A stretch of 64,000 nt of DNA, from contig NZ_AP022568.1 in assembly GCF_010727605.1 (NCBI RefSeq), forward strand, positions 5,146,001-5,210,000. Reading direction: 5' to 3'. Source of the DNA: Mycobacterium simiae (GTDB lineage Bacteria; Actinomycetota; Actinomycetes; Mycobacteriales; Mycobacteriaceae). The position numbers and the translations under genes were made by a program. The notes under the pieces were generated by a model. The model saw nothing but the letters and a program-made list of their open reading frames with translations. It had not been told where the DNA came from and ran no database searches. This document shows, in pieces, positions 28,396 through 37,373 of the stretch (positions within the stretch are counted from its first letter, which is position 1; every line of letters starts with the position of its first letter).

Positions 28396-28749
28396 AGCCG
28401 TGATCGGGCGGGTCTGATATGTCGCCCCGGAGGACGTGGTAGTGCCGTCGTTGGCAGGCTAGCGCGAGTCCCCTGTCGACGTTGTAAGCACAGGTCGCCA
28501 ATGGGCGGCAACGACACTCTCAGTTGCACCGCAACCGTAATTGCAAACATTGTTGTTGCCGGCGGAGGCGGGGCGTTCTCGGCCAGTTCGACGGTCACGG
28601 CGCCGACCGAGAGCACCACATCCCGGCTCTGTCCTCATCAACATATGCCGGGCCACCCGAACCAGGCCCGCGGCGACCTGGGCGGCGGTGGCTTGCTGCC
28701 CGCACGGTTAGCGTTACCCACCAGTGGGGCAACTCATTGCGCTCCGAAG
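28396..28749. other. Intergenic stretch, no gene supported
   Basis: Between the Zur-like box and the AraC gene stop. Short frames occur on both strands but none shows a recognisable domain, a good ribosome site or codon bias. Nothing else was identified. Confidence 0.4.
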
Positions 28750-29754
28750 TTAACGGAGGGTGCGCCCGAGATCCCCGTGGGCAGCGATGTCTTTGGGCAG
28801 ATACCCGTAGAGCTCTTGGAAGCGTCTGGTGAAGTGGCTGGCGTCGGCGAAACACCAGCGATTCGCAACAGCGGAGATGGTTTCACCTCTCGGCATGCAC
28901 AGCAGGTCCTGCCTCGCCCGGCCGAGACGCATGCGGCGCACATAGTCCATGAACGGTTCACCCCGCTCGTTGAAAGTGCGGTGCAGCGTGCGCACGGAAA
29001 CGTGCGTTGCGGCAGCTGCGTGAGCCGGACTCAAGGCGGGATCGCTTAGATGGCGATGGACATAGTGTTGCGCGGCGCGATACACGGCATCCCGCACGGA
29101 GACGGACGACGGACAGCAATCCACGTCGTACAGCGCAGCCGTTGTCAGCTCGACCGCGGCGTTGCGCATTGCCCAAATGGATTGCCCCGTCCCACTCGAC
29201 TCTGACAGCGTCTGCCGGACCAGGCCAAGATAAGAGAGCAAGAACCGCACCGCTGGACTGCTGGAGCACAGCTGGATGCCATCACGCTGGTGCCAAGCCA
29301 CACCAAGGTCTTGCAGACCTGTTCTGGGGATTAGTATTTGGGTTTTGAGCATTTGATCGGGCACTTTGACGCCGTTTACCGAGTCGCTACTGAAGGCTAG
29401 GACGCTGCCTGCGCGCAAATCGTACTCGCGGTCAGCGATCCGCATTATCTTCTCGCCTTTGAGCACATGCATCACGCAGATGTAGTCCTCGGTTAAATCG
29501 CTGCTCTGACGGTGGAGACGTTGGGCGGCGAACGTCGTGGCCGCGGTGTCGACGAGAGTGAGGTCTGCGATCGCATAGGTGTCGACTCGTCCACGGAAAC
29601 CGATTGATTCTTCCCGGCAGTGAATGAAGTTTCGCGGCAGATGGCGGCGAACAGCCTGTTCAATCTGGCATTGCCGCTCTTCGTCGCTGGCGGCCGCAAA
29701 ATCGACACTGTCGACGGGAGGTGTACTCACGATCGGGGCCTTCGCTTTCGTCAT
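28750..29754 (-). CDS. AraC/XylS-family transcriptional regulator
   Basis: 334 residues. The N-terminal part resembles the AraC-binding-like domain (RAGSVLAFSSDSVNGVKVP). The C-terminal AraC double-HTH runs about 225-325 with SVRTLHRTFNERG and the signature DASHFTRRFQELYGYLPKD. ATG 29754 (MTKAKAP) is chosen because upstream in-frame codons are low-complexity. It is divergent from the GMC oxidoreductase gene (337-bp gap), so it may regulate that gene. Effector unknown. Confidence 0.9.
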   Translation of the reverse strand: MTKAKAPIVSTPPVDSVDFAAASDEERQCQIEQAVRRHLPRNFIHCREESIGFRGRVDTYAIADLTLVDTAATTFAAQRLHRQSSDLTEDYICVMHVLKGEKIMRIADREYDLRAGSVLAFSSDSVNGVKVPDQMLKTQILIPRTGLQDLGVAWHQRDGIQLCSSSPAVRFLLSYLGLVRQTLSESSGTGQSIWAMRNAAVELTTAALYDVDCCPSSVSVRDAVYRAAQHYVHRHLSDPALSPAHAAAATHVSVRTLHRTFNERGEPFMDYVRRMRLGRARQDLLCMPRGETISAVANRWCFADASHFTRRFQELYGYLPKDIAAHGDLGRTLR

Positions 29755-30091
29755 CAGTCGTAGCCGACATGAACCAACGTTGCTACGCGCCTTCGGATTT
29801 GGCCACACAAGCCCGATGTCATGGACGGGAATCGGCCGGGGCGCGACCCCATGATAGGTGCTGTCCGCACGATTGTCGTGATCACGATCGGGGAATGGTC
29901 CTGGTACCGCCGATTGGCGCGAACGGACCATATCTGTGGCGTTCTGGTTCTAGCGAGACACGCGGCGTCGGGCGATCCTGGTTGAGCCAGTGGGCCTACG
30001 AGGCGCTCTCTCGGCATGTATGTGCTGACGTCTAATTTGCCCGCGCCTGCGGCGCATAGACGCGACACGAACGGTGGGGAAACCGAACATT
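29755..30091. other. Divergent promoter region between AraC regulator and GMC oxidoreductase
   Basis: A 337-bp gap with no supported gene. It must carry both divergent promoters; no clear operator repeat was recognised by eye. Confidence 0.4.
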
Positions 30092-31600
30092 ATGGGTTCG
30101 CAGGTTTACGATTTCATCGTCGTTGGTGGGGGTACCGCGGGTTGCGTCATCGCTGCGCGTCTATCAGAAGACCCCGACATCCAGGTTCTTCTCGTTGAGG
30201 CCGGCGCAAGCGAACCAACCGATGGAATGAGCTCGCCCTGGGGATTTTTGACGCTTGACCCCTCGGATTTCTGGGCCGACGAATCCACGCCCCAAGCCGG
30301 GACCGGAGGTCGCGTGACGCTTCGCCGCGGACGTGCCTTGGGCGGGTCTTCGAGTGTCAACGGCTTGCTATTCCTCCGGGGTCACCATGCCAGCTACGAC
30401 GCATGGGCCGACGAGGGCGCTCACGGTTGGGGATTCGATGACCTGCTTCCCCATTTTCGGCGCAGTGAGCGGGCGATCGGTCGCGACCCCGCAATCCGCG
30501 GGGACAGCGGTGCACTCACGGTGTCCGTGTTAGACCCGCCGCATCCCTTTGCCGAAGCGTGCGTCGAGGCAGCCGAACAGGCGGGTTATCACCGGGCGTC
30601 TGATATCAGCAGTGGCTTGGAAACCGGTTTTGGGTGGTGCGATCTCAACCTCGTCGACGGCCGACGACAAAGTGCGGCCGATGCATATCTTCGGCCGGTC
30701 CTACACCGGAGCAACCTGACCGTCGTCGCGAAGGCGGTCGTCCGCCGTCTGCGCATTGTCGCCGGCCGTTGCGTCGGGATCGACTACACGTCGGGCAACC
30801 AGATTCTGGCCGCCGATGGCGGCGAAGTCGTGTTGACGGCTGGCGCCATCGGAACGGCACATCTCATGCTGCTCTCCGGGATTGGTCCTGCGCGACACCT
30901 ACAGCAGGTTGACGTCGACGTCGTCGCGGACCTGCCGGGTGTGGGCAGCAATCTGCAAGACCATCCGATGTGCACCCTCGTCATGGCCGGCCCCGCTATT
31001 CCCGTGTATCCGCCGCACCCTCCGGGTGAAGTGTTGGGGCTGATCGCAGCCATAACCCCGGGCCCAATTCCCGACTTGCATATCCAATTCATCAGCTTGC
31101 CGTTGCCACAAGCATGGGCGCCCGTACCGGAAAGTGGATATTCGATCGGATTCTCTGCGATGACACCATACAGTCGCGGCACCATCAGACTGGCTGGCGC
31201 GGATCCGACCGCCGCGCCATTGGTGAATCCCAACTATCTCGGCGACGAGCGCGACGTGAAAACGATGAGGGCGGGGCTCGAAGTGGCCCGTACCATCGCG
31301 CGATCGCCGGCGCTGGCGCCGTACACATCGGGAGAGGCACTGCCGGGACCCGCAACACAAGACGCCGACGCCGTGCACGCCTACCTCAAACGCAGTCTAC
31401 GAACTTATTTCCACTACAGCGGCACCTGCCGACTCGGATTTGATCCTATGTCGGTTGTTAATCCCGCCGATTTAGGCGTGCACGGGCTCAGCGGTCTGCG
31501 GGTCGCCGATGCATCCGTCATGCCTTCCGTTGTTCCTGCCAATACAAATGCGACTGTCTACGGCATTGCCGAACGGGCAGCAGATTTGATCAGGACGTAG
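30092..31600 (+). CDS. GMC-family FAD oxidoreductase (choline dehydrogenase-like)
   Basis: 502 residues. FAD-binding VVGGGTAGCVIAARL near the N-terminus with E36 at the end of beta-2, GMC signature GRALGGSSSVNGLLFLRG, second signature GAIGTAHLMLLSGIGP, active-site His in YFHYSGTCRLG and Asn in PANTNATVYGIAE. Complete family architecture. GMC enzymes oxidise alcohols with FAD. ATG 30092 has GGGGAAA about 10 nt upstream; GTG 30074 is an alternative. The divergent AraC gene may be its regulator. Substrate unknown. Confidence 0.92.
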   Translation: MGSQVYDFIVVGGGTAGCVIAARLSEDPDIQVLLVEAGASEPTDGMSSPWGFLTLDPSDFWADESTPQAGTGGRVTLRRGRALGGSSSVNGLLFLRGHHASYDAWADEGAHGWGFDDLLPHFRRSERAIGRDPAIRGDSGALTVSVLDPPHPFAEACVEAAEQAGYHRASDISSGLETGFGWCDLNLVDGRRQSAADAYLRPVLHRSNLTVVAKAVVRRLRIVAGRCVGIDYTSGNQILAADGGEVVLTAGAIGTAHLMLLSGIGPARHLQQVDVDVVADLPGVGSNLQDHPMCTLVMAGPAIPVYPPHPPGEVLGLIAAITPGPIPDLHIQFISLPLPQAWAPVPESGYSIGFSAMTPYSRGTIRLAGADPTAAPLVNPNYLGDERDVKTMRAGLEVARTIARSPALAPYTSGEALPGPATQDADAVHAYLKRSLRTYFHYSGTCRLGFDPMSVVNPADLGVHGLSGLRVADASVMPSVVPANTNATVYGIAERAADLIRT

Positions 31601-31961
31601 AGGTCTTGTACGGCTGGGAAGAATTCTCGAGCCCGACGACGTGCCCGACTAATGACGAAGGGGTTATTGCGGTCTGGCAGCTTTAGCAATATAGGCAGCG
31701 CGATTGCGATTACGTGGGATTCGCTTCCCGGTGACGTGGAATGAACATCTGAAAAGCGTCCTCAAGAGAAGGGATGGAATACGGGGCCAGGGCGAAGCTG
31801 CACCGCAATGGAGCCATCAACAAATCGGCTCCATGCGTGGTGTTCGCCACCGACCCCACGACAATCAGCAAACGCCGCGACAGGCAGCGACGGCATCGTA
31901 GGCCGGTTCTAAGGCAAGCGCCCGGGCCACTCGGGCATTCGATGGTGAGGAAGGCGAACTG
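31601..31961. other. Intergenic region upstream of the ESX effector locus
   Basis: A 361-bp gap; no gene supported. It should contain the promoter for the run of plus-strand genes 31962-54049. GGTGAGGAAGG just before 31962 is a good ribosome-binding site. Confidence 0.4.
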
Positions 31962-32444
31962 ATGGCGAACAGCGGGTCTAACAGCAGTAGTTCTAGCAGC
32001 AGCGGGTCCAGCAGCGGCGGGTCCAGCGGCAGCGGGTCCAGCGGCAGCGGCTCGAACGGAGGCGCCTCGAACAGTAGCGGGTCGGCCGCAACCGGCGCTT
32101 CCGGCGGCGGGGCCAGCATCAGCGACTTGACTAGCCAATTGAAGCAATTGCAAGACAATGGGCCGGTTGACCTGAAGTTGTCGCCCGAGACAGAGGCGGC
32201 GTATCTGAACATTGTGGACGACCTTCGCAATGCGCTGCAAAACGAAGTCAACAATATGGTCAATATGGGTCCGCTCGGCAACCCGGGTTCATTGTCGTCT
32301 GCCATACAGACGAAGCAAAACCTCGACTTGGATGTCAACGGCATCACCGGAATCGTGCAAGCCATGAGGCAATACATGCATTATCTTGACGAGTTTGAAA
32401 CGACCCTAAGCAAGGCCACCAGCCGTCTGATGCAATCCGGATAG
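31962..32444 (+). CDS. Small Ser/Gly-rich protein of ESX effector locus (EspF-like position)
   Basis: 160 residues. The first ~45 are almost purely Ser/Gly/Asn. The remaining ~110 are helical (ISDLTSQLKQLQDNG ... MRQYMHYLDEFETTLSKATS), with two or three predicted amphipathic helices and no TM segment. ATG 31962 follows GGTGAGGAAGG. It is the first gene of a co-directional set leading into a WXG-type protein, EspG and a CpnT-like toxin. In ESX-1 the small helical EspF pairs with the larger EspE beside EspG; this gene could be the analogous small partner. That pairing is inference; no sequence family was recognised. Confidence 0.75.
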   Translation: MANSGSNSSSSSSSGSSSGGSSGSGSSGSGSNGGASNSSGSAATGASGGGASISDLTSQLKQLQDNGPVDLKLSPETEAAYLNIVDDLRNALQNEVNNMVNMGPLGNPGSLSSAIQTKQNLDLDVNGITGIVQAMRQYMHYLDEFETTLSKATSRLMQSG

Positions 32445-32463
32445 TGCTAGGAACGACGGGCTG

Positions 32464-34704
32464 ATGTCACATCACAAAAAATCACTGACAGCCGAGCAAA
32501 TCGATGACATGATTAACGCGGGTAAGTCACCCGTTAATACTGCCGGGGCAAATTGGGCCGTCTTGGAGTCCCTTTCAAATTCTGAGGTCACCGCGCTGAC
32601 CTCGACGCAGAACGAATTCCAAGATATTAGCGGAACCACCGCGGATCCGGCCACTGTTGCCATTGAAGATTTCAGCGGCGTCAGCTTCAAGTCGATGTTG
32701 GATGAATTCGAGGACGCATCCGGCACGCTTGATAACGGCAACGGAAAGTCGTGGCAGCAGATAGCCAGCAACATCATCACCGCGTCAGATAACTTCCAAA
32801 CTGCGCTCGAGGCGCAAGAACAACTTAACGAGTGGGTTGGAAAAACGCACGATGCAGCCATCGCGAATATCACCCAGTCGCTTCCAGACCTTTCCACGAT
32901 GGCCTCGGGAGCAAATGCGCTAGGTCTTCTGATTGACGCCTTCGCGAGTACCGTCTTTGAAACCAGGTGGTATCTGGTGTCCAACCAGGCCGGCTACCAA
33001 GATTCGCTGAATCGATGGCCGCACGAAGCAGATCTGATCAATCAGACCTACAACTCTTTTGCACAAGACGTCATGAACACCGTGTATGCACCGAACATCA
33101 CAAGCATCGCCAGTAACAATCCCGGATTCCCAACTTCTTCAGCAGCCGATATGAGTTCGCTGTCGGACCCGCCGCCGCCGGACGACTCGGGGTCGAACGC
33201 ACCGCCGCCGCCACCGGACGACTCGGGGTCGAACGCACCGCCGCCGCCCGACGACTCGGGGTCGAACGCACCGCCGCCGCCCGACGACTCGGGGTCGAAC
33301 GCACCGCCGCCGCCGGACAACTCGGGCTCTAACATCCCGCCACCGGACAACTCTGGCGCCAATACACCGCCACCCCCGGTGAATGTGGCCCCACCACCTG
33401 CTGGTGCCACAAGCGGTGGATCTGGCGGGGTAGGGACGAACCTCGCTGTGCCGCCGCCAGCGGCAGCCAGCGGATCGGGCACCGCCGGGGCGGGTACCGC
33501 CGGAGCGGGCTTCACGCCGCCGCCTCCACCGGCTGAATTCAACGCCCTGGGCACGGGGGGGTCTGCCGCAGGCACTCCGCCGCCATCGTCGGACGACGGG
33601 TCGACCACCGGTGGAACAGGGGATCCCTTCAGCGACTTCACCGGACCCACTGGTGACCCGAATGACTCCGAGTCATCCGCAAACGATGGCTCCGGGGATC
33701 CGTTCAACAGCGCCAATGGCGCCGGTGCTGGCTCTAACAGTGCTGGCTCTAATGGTGCCGGGTCCGCTGGCGCACCAAACGCCAACTTCAGCAGCAACTT
33801 CGGCGATTCCGGTGCGGGTTCGGATAGCTCCGGGGCCGGCGCCGGTGCTGGCTCTGGGGCCTCTGACGACGCTGGCTCGTTCAACCCAGGATCGCTGACT
33901 GGTCTGACAGGCTCCTCGGGCGGTTCGGCCGGGACTGGTGGCTCTTCCGGGACCGGTGGTTCGGCCGGTATCGGTGGCTCCTCAGGCGGGACTGGTGGTT
34001 CGGCCGGTATCGGTGGCTCCTCAGGCGGGACTGGTGGTTCCGCCGGTACTGGTGGCTCGGCCGGGACTGGTGGTTCGGCCGGGGCAGGCGGGTCGTCCGG
34101 TTCCCAGTTGGGCAGCGCATTGAGCCAAGCCGGAGATGAGCTCGGACAGCCCCTCCAACAGGCGCTGGGCGCTGCTCAAAACCACCAGGGCGGTGCGGGC
34201 CCGAATGGAGCTCTCCCGAACAGTCCCAACGCTTTTGACCCGTCGTCTCGGTCGAGCCACGCTGCCGGCCACGGAGGTGGCGGCGCTGGCATCGGGTCCC
34301 CGGGCAATAACTTGATGTCTCCGCCTGGCGCCCCGGTGGCCGCTGCCACCAAGGGCGGCGGCGCTGCTGACGGTTCAGGTGCGGGGCGCCTAGGTGGACT
34401 GCAAGGCACTGGGGGATCTTCGCAGGGGGCGCCGCCAGGTGGCGGCGGCGGAGGAGGGCAACGCGGGCAAAATGCCAAGGAACACAAGGCAAATAAGGCT
34501 CTACGGCGGGCAAAGAACGGCGAGATGGTGATCGGCGAAGTCGACCACGTGCTGCCTGTAATCGGTGACGACGGCTCAGAGGAAGTGGATGTTCCACCAG
34601 CCGTGCCGACGCCGCAGGTTCCCCAACCGTCAACCTCCCCGCCGCGCGCGGTCGGTACCTCTAGGCGTGCGACCTCCGAGCTTCGGCCGGAGGTCGGTCG
34701 GTGA
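32464..34704 (+). CDS. Large Pro/Gly-rich ESX substrate with helical WXG-like N-terminus
   Basis: 746 residues. The N-terminal ~230 are helical with LNEWVGKTHDAAIANI, a W-x-G turn between helices like ESX substrates of the EspB/EspE/PPE group. A Pro-rich repeat (residues about 235-300; DDSGSNAPPPP units) and a long Gly/Ser/Ala-rich region with (G)GSAGTGG repeats follow. The C-terminus is basic then Pro-rich (QNAKEHKANKALRRAKNGE). It starts 19 bp after the small Ser-rich gene and is followed 34 bp later by espG-like. A secreted, partly disordered protein is likely. It may dimerise with the preceding 160-residue protein. Exact function unknown. Confidence 0.82.
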   Translation: MSHHKKSLTAEQIDDMINAGKSPVNTAGANWAVLESLSNSEVTALTSTQNEFQDISGTTADPATVAIEDFSGVSFKSMLDEFEDASGTLDNGNGKSWQQIASNIITASDNFQTALEAQEQLNEWVGKTHDAAIANITQSLPDLSTMASGANALGLLIDAFASTVFETRWYLVSNQAGYQDSLNRWPHEADLINQTYNSFAQDVMNTVYAPNITSIASNNPGFPTSSAADMSSLSDPPPPDDSGSNAPPPPPDDSGSNAPPPPDDSGSNAPPPPDDSGSNAPPPPDNSGSNIPPPDNSGANTPPPPVNVAPPPAGATSGGSGGVGTNLAVPPPAAASGSGTAGAGTAGAGFTPPPPPAEFNALGTGGSAAGTPPPSSDDGSTTGGTGDPFSDFTGPTGDPNDSESSANDGSGDPFNSANGAGAGSNSAGSNGAGSAGAPNANFSSNFGDSGAGSDSSGAGAGAGSGASDDAGSFNPGSLTGLTGSSGGSAGTGGSSGTGGSAGIGGSSGGTGGSAGIGGSSGGTGGSAGTGGSAGTGGSAGAGGSSGSQLGSALSQAGDELGQPLQQALGAAQNHQGGAGPNGALPNSPNAFDPSSRSSHAAGHGGGGAGIGSPGNNLMSPPGAPVAAATKGGGAADGSGAGRLGGLQGTGGSSQGAPPGGGGGGGQRGQNAKEHKANKALRRAKNGEMVIGEVDHVLPVIGDDGSEEVDVPPAVPTPQVPQPSTSPPRAVGTSRRATSELRPEVGR
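33162..33345 (+). repeat. Short coding tandem repeat (DDSGSNAPPPP units)
   Basis: About five copies of a 36-39 bp unit encoding DDSGSNAPPPP with variable Pro count, the last copies reading DNSGSN. It lies within the large Pro/Gly-rich substrate and would form an extended linker. Confidence 0.9.
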
Positions 34705-34738
34705 CATCGCTGCGGTCGGTGGCTGTCCAGGGGATCGA

Positions 34739-35518
34739 GTGAGCAGCGTATTGATAAGTCAGGTAGGAACTTTGGACCTGCTGGACTTGCGAATGATCAC
34801 CCGGTACTACGGCGACGATTCTTTGCCCTACCCCTTCGTGCTCACCCAAGGCTCCAGGTTCCGCACCCAGGATGAAGCGTCCAAGTACGCAAGTACAGTG
34901 GTCGACCGATTCTTCCATGGCGACCTCAACATCTTCATGGAATCCGCGGTCGCGTACGACTCTGCGGACATTCGCGTCGAGTGCCACGTTCAGTACATAC
35001 CGGACGACACGCCGTGTGTACGCCTAATAGCCTATCGTGCAGGCCAATTGGGCTTCTTCGCTGCCCAGCGTCCCGATGAAGACTTAGTCGATATCTACAC
35101 CTTGTCACCGTATGATTTGAGCACTGCCATTTGCGACGACCTGTCATTGTGTCAGCCTGGCCGATATCCCAGTATCGTTATACCCGAGTATCTTCCGCAG
35201 GGCCGTGCGGAGTTCGACAACGGTGACTTGGTCGTCCGTTCGAGGCGGAACTCGACCGAGGTGATGGTTCCCGCCAGCCACGTGACGGCTTACGCGACCG
35301 TGCAAAGCCATTGGCGCCCAACACGAAAATGGGGTCCAGATACGGGTAAGACGGCCATTGTGTGGGTCCGTGTGATCGACGACGGCGAGTACATGTATGT
35401 CCCCGACCACTCTCATGCCCGGCCCATGACCAGAGCTGCGCTGTGTGAGCAAATCGACCAGCTGATCGCCAACGACGTCGCAATCCTGCGGGAACTTCGT
35501 TGTGACTACCGGGCATAA
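34739..35518 (+). CDS. EspG-family ESX secretion chaperone-like protein
   Basis: 259 residues. The fold pattern resembles EspG: an N-terminal strand-rich half (TLDLLDLRMITRYYGDDSLPYPF) with a repeated alpha/beta layout and a C-terminal helix before LRELRCDYRA. EspG proteins bind PE/PPE or other ESX substrates in the cytosol and keep them soluble for export. The GTG at 34739 has AGGGGA upstream and gives EspG-like length. Its place right after a WXG-like substrate and before WXG100 and CpnT-like genes supports the call. Similarity to named EspG1-5 is weak, so it may be a distinct group dedicated to this locus. Confidence 0.72.
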   Translation: MSSVLISQVGTLDLLDLRMITRYYGDDSLPYPFVLTQGSRFRTQDEASKYASTVVDRFFHGDLNIFMESAVAYDSADIRVECHVQYIPDDTPCVRLIAYRAGQLGFFAAQRPDEDLVDIYTLSPYDLSTAICDDLSLCQPGRYPSIVIPEYLPQGRAEFDNGDLVVRSRRNSTEVMVPASHVTAYATVQSHWRPTRKWGPDTGKTAIVWVRVIDDGEYMYVPDHSHARPMTRAALCEQIDQLIANDVAILRELRCDYRA

Positions 35519-35546
35519 CCAATCCACCTCTGGGAGAAGCCATTAC

Positions 35547-36014
35547 ATGAACAACGATGCGGCGAGCCACGATCTTGCCCATTTGCTGTCGTTAGTCCGA
35601 GAGCAGTTGCAGGACCTGCCGGCGATGCGACAAAGACGGTCAAGCCTGACCGCAAAGGCGAGCGCGGCGAACGGAACTGTCGAGGTCACGGTTGATGCTC
35701 GACATTGTGTCGTCAAAACGGTCATCGACGAAAGCTATTTGCAAGACTTCGATCTCGCCGCTCTGGGCGATCACGTGACGAAAGCCGCGCGCCAGGCCGC
35801 TCAAGACGTCGAACAGCAGACGATCGCCCTTCAAGCGCCATTAGCCGACCGACGCAGCGAAATATTGTCTCTGTCTCGCCTGGTCGCGGACACGCCGGCA
35901 TTTCACGACGCGATAACGGGTCTGAGGAGTAACGCGCCGGGCGAGAGCCGACATGCTAGCGACGAAGATGACGGCTTCGACGATTTCAAACAATTCCCCG
36001 TAGTGAGGAGGTAG
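35547..36014 (+). CDS. YbaB/EbfC-fold protein (EspL-like)
   Basis: 155 residues. A central TVEVTVDARHCVVKTVIDE strand pair followed by a helix (AALGDHVTKAARQAAQDVEQQ) is the YbaB/EbfC pattern. An N-terminal coiled helix precedes it and the C-terminal ~50 residues are acidic and disordered. In ESX-1 the YbaB-like EspL stabilises EspE/F/H and EspB-type proteins; YbaB proteins also bind DNA. GGGAGAAG precedes ATG 35547. It begins 28 bp after the EspG-like gene and ends 5 bp before the WXG100 gene, so it is part of the same operon. A chaperone-like role is inferred from context. Confidence 0.8.
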   Translation: MNNDAASHDLAHLLSLVREQLQDLPAMRQRRSSLTAKASAANGTVEVTVDARHCVVKTVIDESYLQDFDLAALGDHVTKAARQAAQDVEQQTIALQAPLADRRSEILSLSRLVADTPAFHDAITGLRSNAPGESRHASDEDDGFDDFKQFPVVRR

Positions 36015-36019
36015 CACAA

Positions 36020-37327
36020 ATGACTGAACCACTCAGCGTGGAAACGCAGGAGCTGCAAAAGGCTGCCAGCAACGTGTCTGACATTAGCTCCCAGATCAAG
36101 GAGATGTTCACTTCGCTGAACTCTCAACTGGCCGCCCTAGGCACGCCGTGGGGCGACGACTCCACGGGTGACCAGTTCGCTAACGGCTCGAACGGATACC
36201 TCGCACAAGTCGACCAAGTGAACAGCTCGATCACCGGAATTACCCAGCAACTTGATCAGATTGCGCAGTCGTTGACGGCCAGTGCCAAGAATTTCGCCCA
36301 ACAGGACCAACAGGGCCAGACGTCTGGAAACGGGATCGGTAACGTGCTTACCACCATTGGCTCCGGTAACAGTGGTGGTTCTTCGACTGGTGGTGGTTCC
36401 CAATCGACGCCAGTGTCGGCTACTCCTAGGACGCCGGAGTCGAGTCGGACCTCCGCCTTGGTGCCTGCCACTCCCGCGGTGTCTGCGGTTCCTTCGACGC
36501 CGGGTGCGACGTCCGACTTGGCGGTTGCGGGTGGCGGAGGGTCGGCTACTTCTACGACGCCGGAGTCGAGTCGGACCTCCGCCTTGGTGCCTGCCACTCC
36601 CGCGGTGTCTGCGGTTCCTTCGACGCCGGGTGCGACGTCCGACTTGGCGGTTGCGGGTGGCGGAGGGTCGGCTACTTCTACGACGCCGGAGTCGAGTCGG
36701 ACCTCCGCCTTGGTGCCTGCCACTCCCGCGGTGCCTGCGATTCCTACGACGCCGGAGTCGAGTCGGACCTCCGCTTTGGTGCCTGCCACTCCCGCGGTGC
36801 CTGCGATTCCTTCGACGCCGGGTGCGACGTCCGACTTGGCGGTTGCGGGTGCCGGAGGGTCGACTACTCCTACGACGCCGGAGTCGAGTCGGACCTCCGC
36901 CTTGGTGCCTGCCACTCCCGCGGTGCCTGCCACTTCCACGACGTCGAGCTCGACCTCCAATTCGGACGTCGCGGATACTTCGACGTCAAGTGGGCCGGAT
37001 AGCGGCGCGCCCAATCCGTCATCGGCGCCTAGCTCGGGCGGCACCAATGGTGCAGGGAACCAACTCTCGCTCGCTACTTCGGGTGGTAGTGGCAATTCGA
37101 ACGGGCCCCTGGAGCAGGCGGGTACCGATATCGGGAGCGCTTGGACCACTGCTGCCGACGCAACGTCGGGCTCGAGTTCTGGTGCGGTGACTCAGATCGC
37201 GGAGGCTCTCGTTCAGCCCGCGGGTGAAGGTATCTCTACTGCGGTGCAAGCGGCCACCAGCGGTGCGCAGAAAGGGGCCCACGGCCAACCCAATCCGACG
37301 CCTGACGGCCAACCACCCAACACCTGA
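36020..37327 (+). CDS. WXG100-family protein with long tandem-repeat tail
   Basis: 435 residues. The first ~100 form a WXG100 helical hairpin: helix, a turn GTPWGDDSTGDQF (W44-G45-D46 instead of canonical W-x-G), helix ending ITQQLDQIAQSLTASAKNF. Residues ~135-310 contain five copies of TPESSRTSALVPATPAV separated by GATSDLAVAGGGGS spacers, then a Ser/Gly-rich region and an Ala-rich helix before a Pro end. ESX WXG100 proteins normally have ~100 residues; the 330-residue low-complexity extension is unusual. GAGGAG precedes the ATG. It ends 46 bp before the giant toxin gene, consistent with EsxE/EsxF-like partnering of CpnT. Confidence 0.85.
   Translation: MTEPLSVETQELQKAASNVSDISSQIKEMFTSLNSQLAALGTPWGDDSTGDQFANGSNGYLAQVDQVNSSITGITQQLDQIAQSLTASAKNFAQQDQQGQTSGNGIGNVLTTIGSGNSGGSSTGGGSQSTPVSATPRTPESSRTSALVPATPAVSAVPSTPGATSDLAVAGGGGSATSTTPESSRTSALVPATPAVSAVPSTPGATSDLAVAGGGGSATSTTPESSRTSALVPATPAVPAIPTTPESSRTSALVPATPAVPAIPSTPGATSDLAVAGAGGSTTPTTPESSRTSALVPATPAVPATSTTSSSTSNSDVADTSTSSGPDSGAPNPSSAPSSGGTNGAGNQLSLATSGGSGNSNGPLEQAGTDIGSAWTTAADATSGSSSGAVTQIAEALVQPAGEGISTAVQAATSGAQKGAHGQPNPTPDGQPPNT
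36431..36947 (+). repeat. 126-bp coding tandem repeat in WXG100 tail
   Basis: Five copies of ACGCCGGAGTCGAGTCGGAC start at 36431, 36557, 36683, 36749 and 36875. Spacing is 126 bp except one shortened 66-bp unit, so three units are full length and one has lost the GATSDLAVAG spacer. Copies differ at a few positions (S/P, V/I changes). Confidence 0.92.
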
Positions 37328-37373
37328 ATTCGGTTGCGCTGACTTGAGCATCTCCTGGGGGTGAGGGTGTGGG

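Noticed and set aside
28501..29049. Plus-strand 182-residue frame antisense to the AraC gene
   Set aside because: Overlaps a well-supported AraC coding region and shows no domain or ribosome site.
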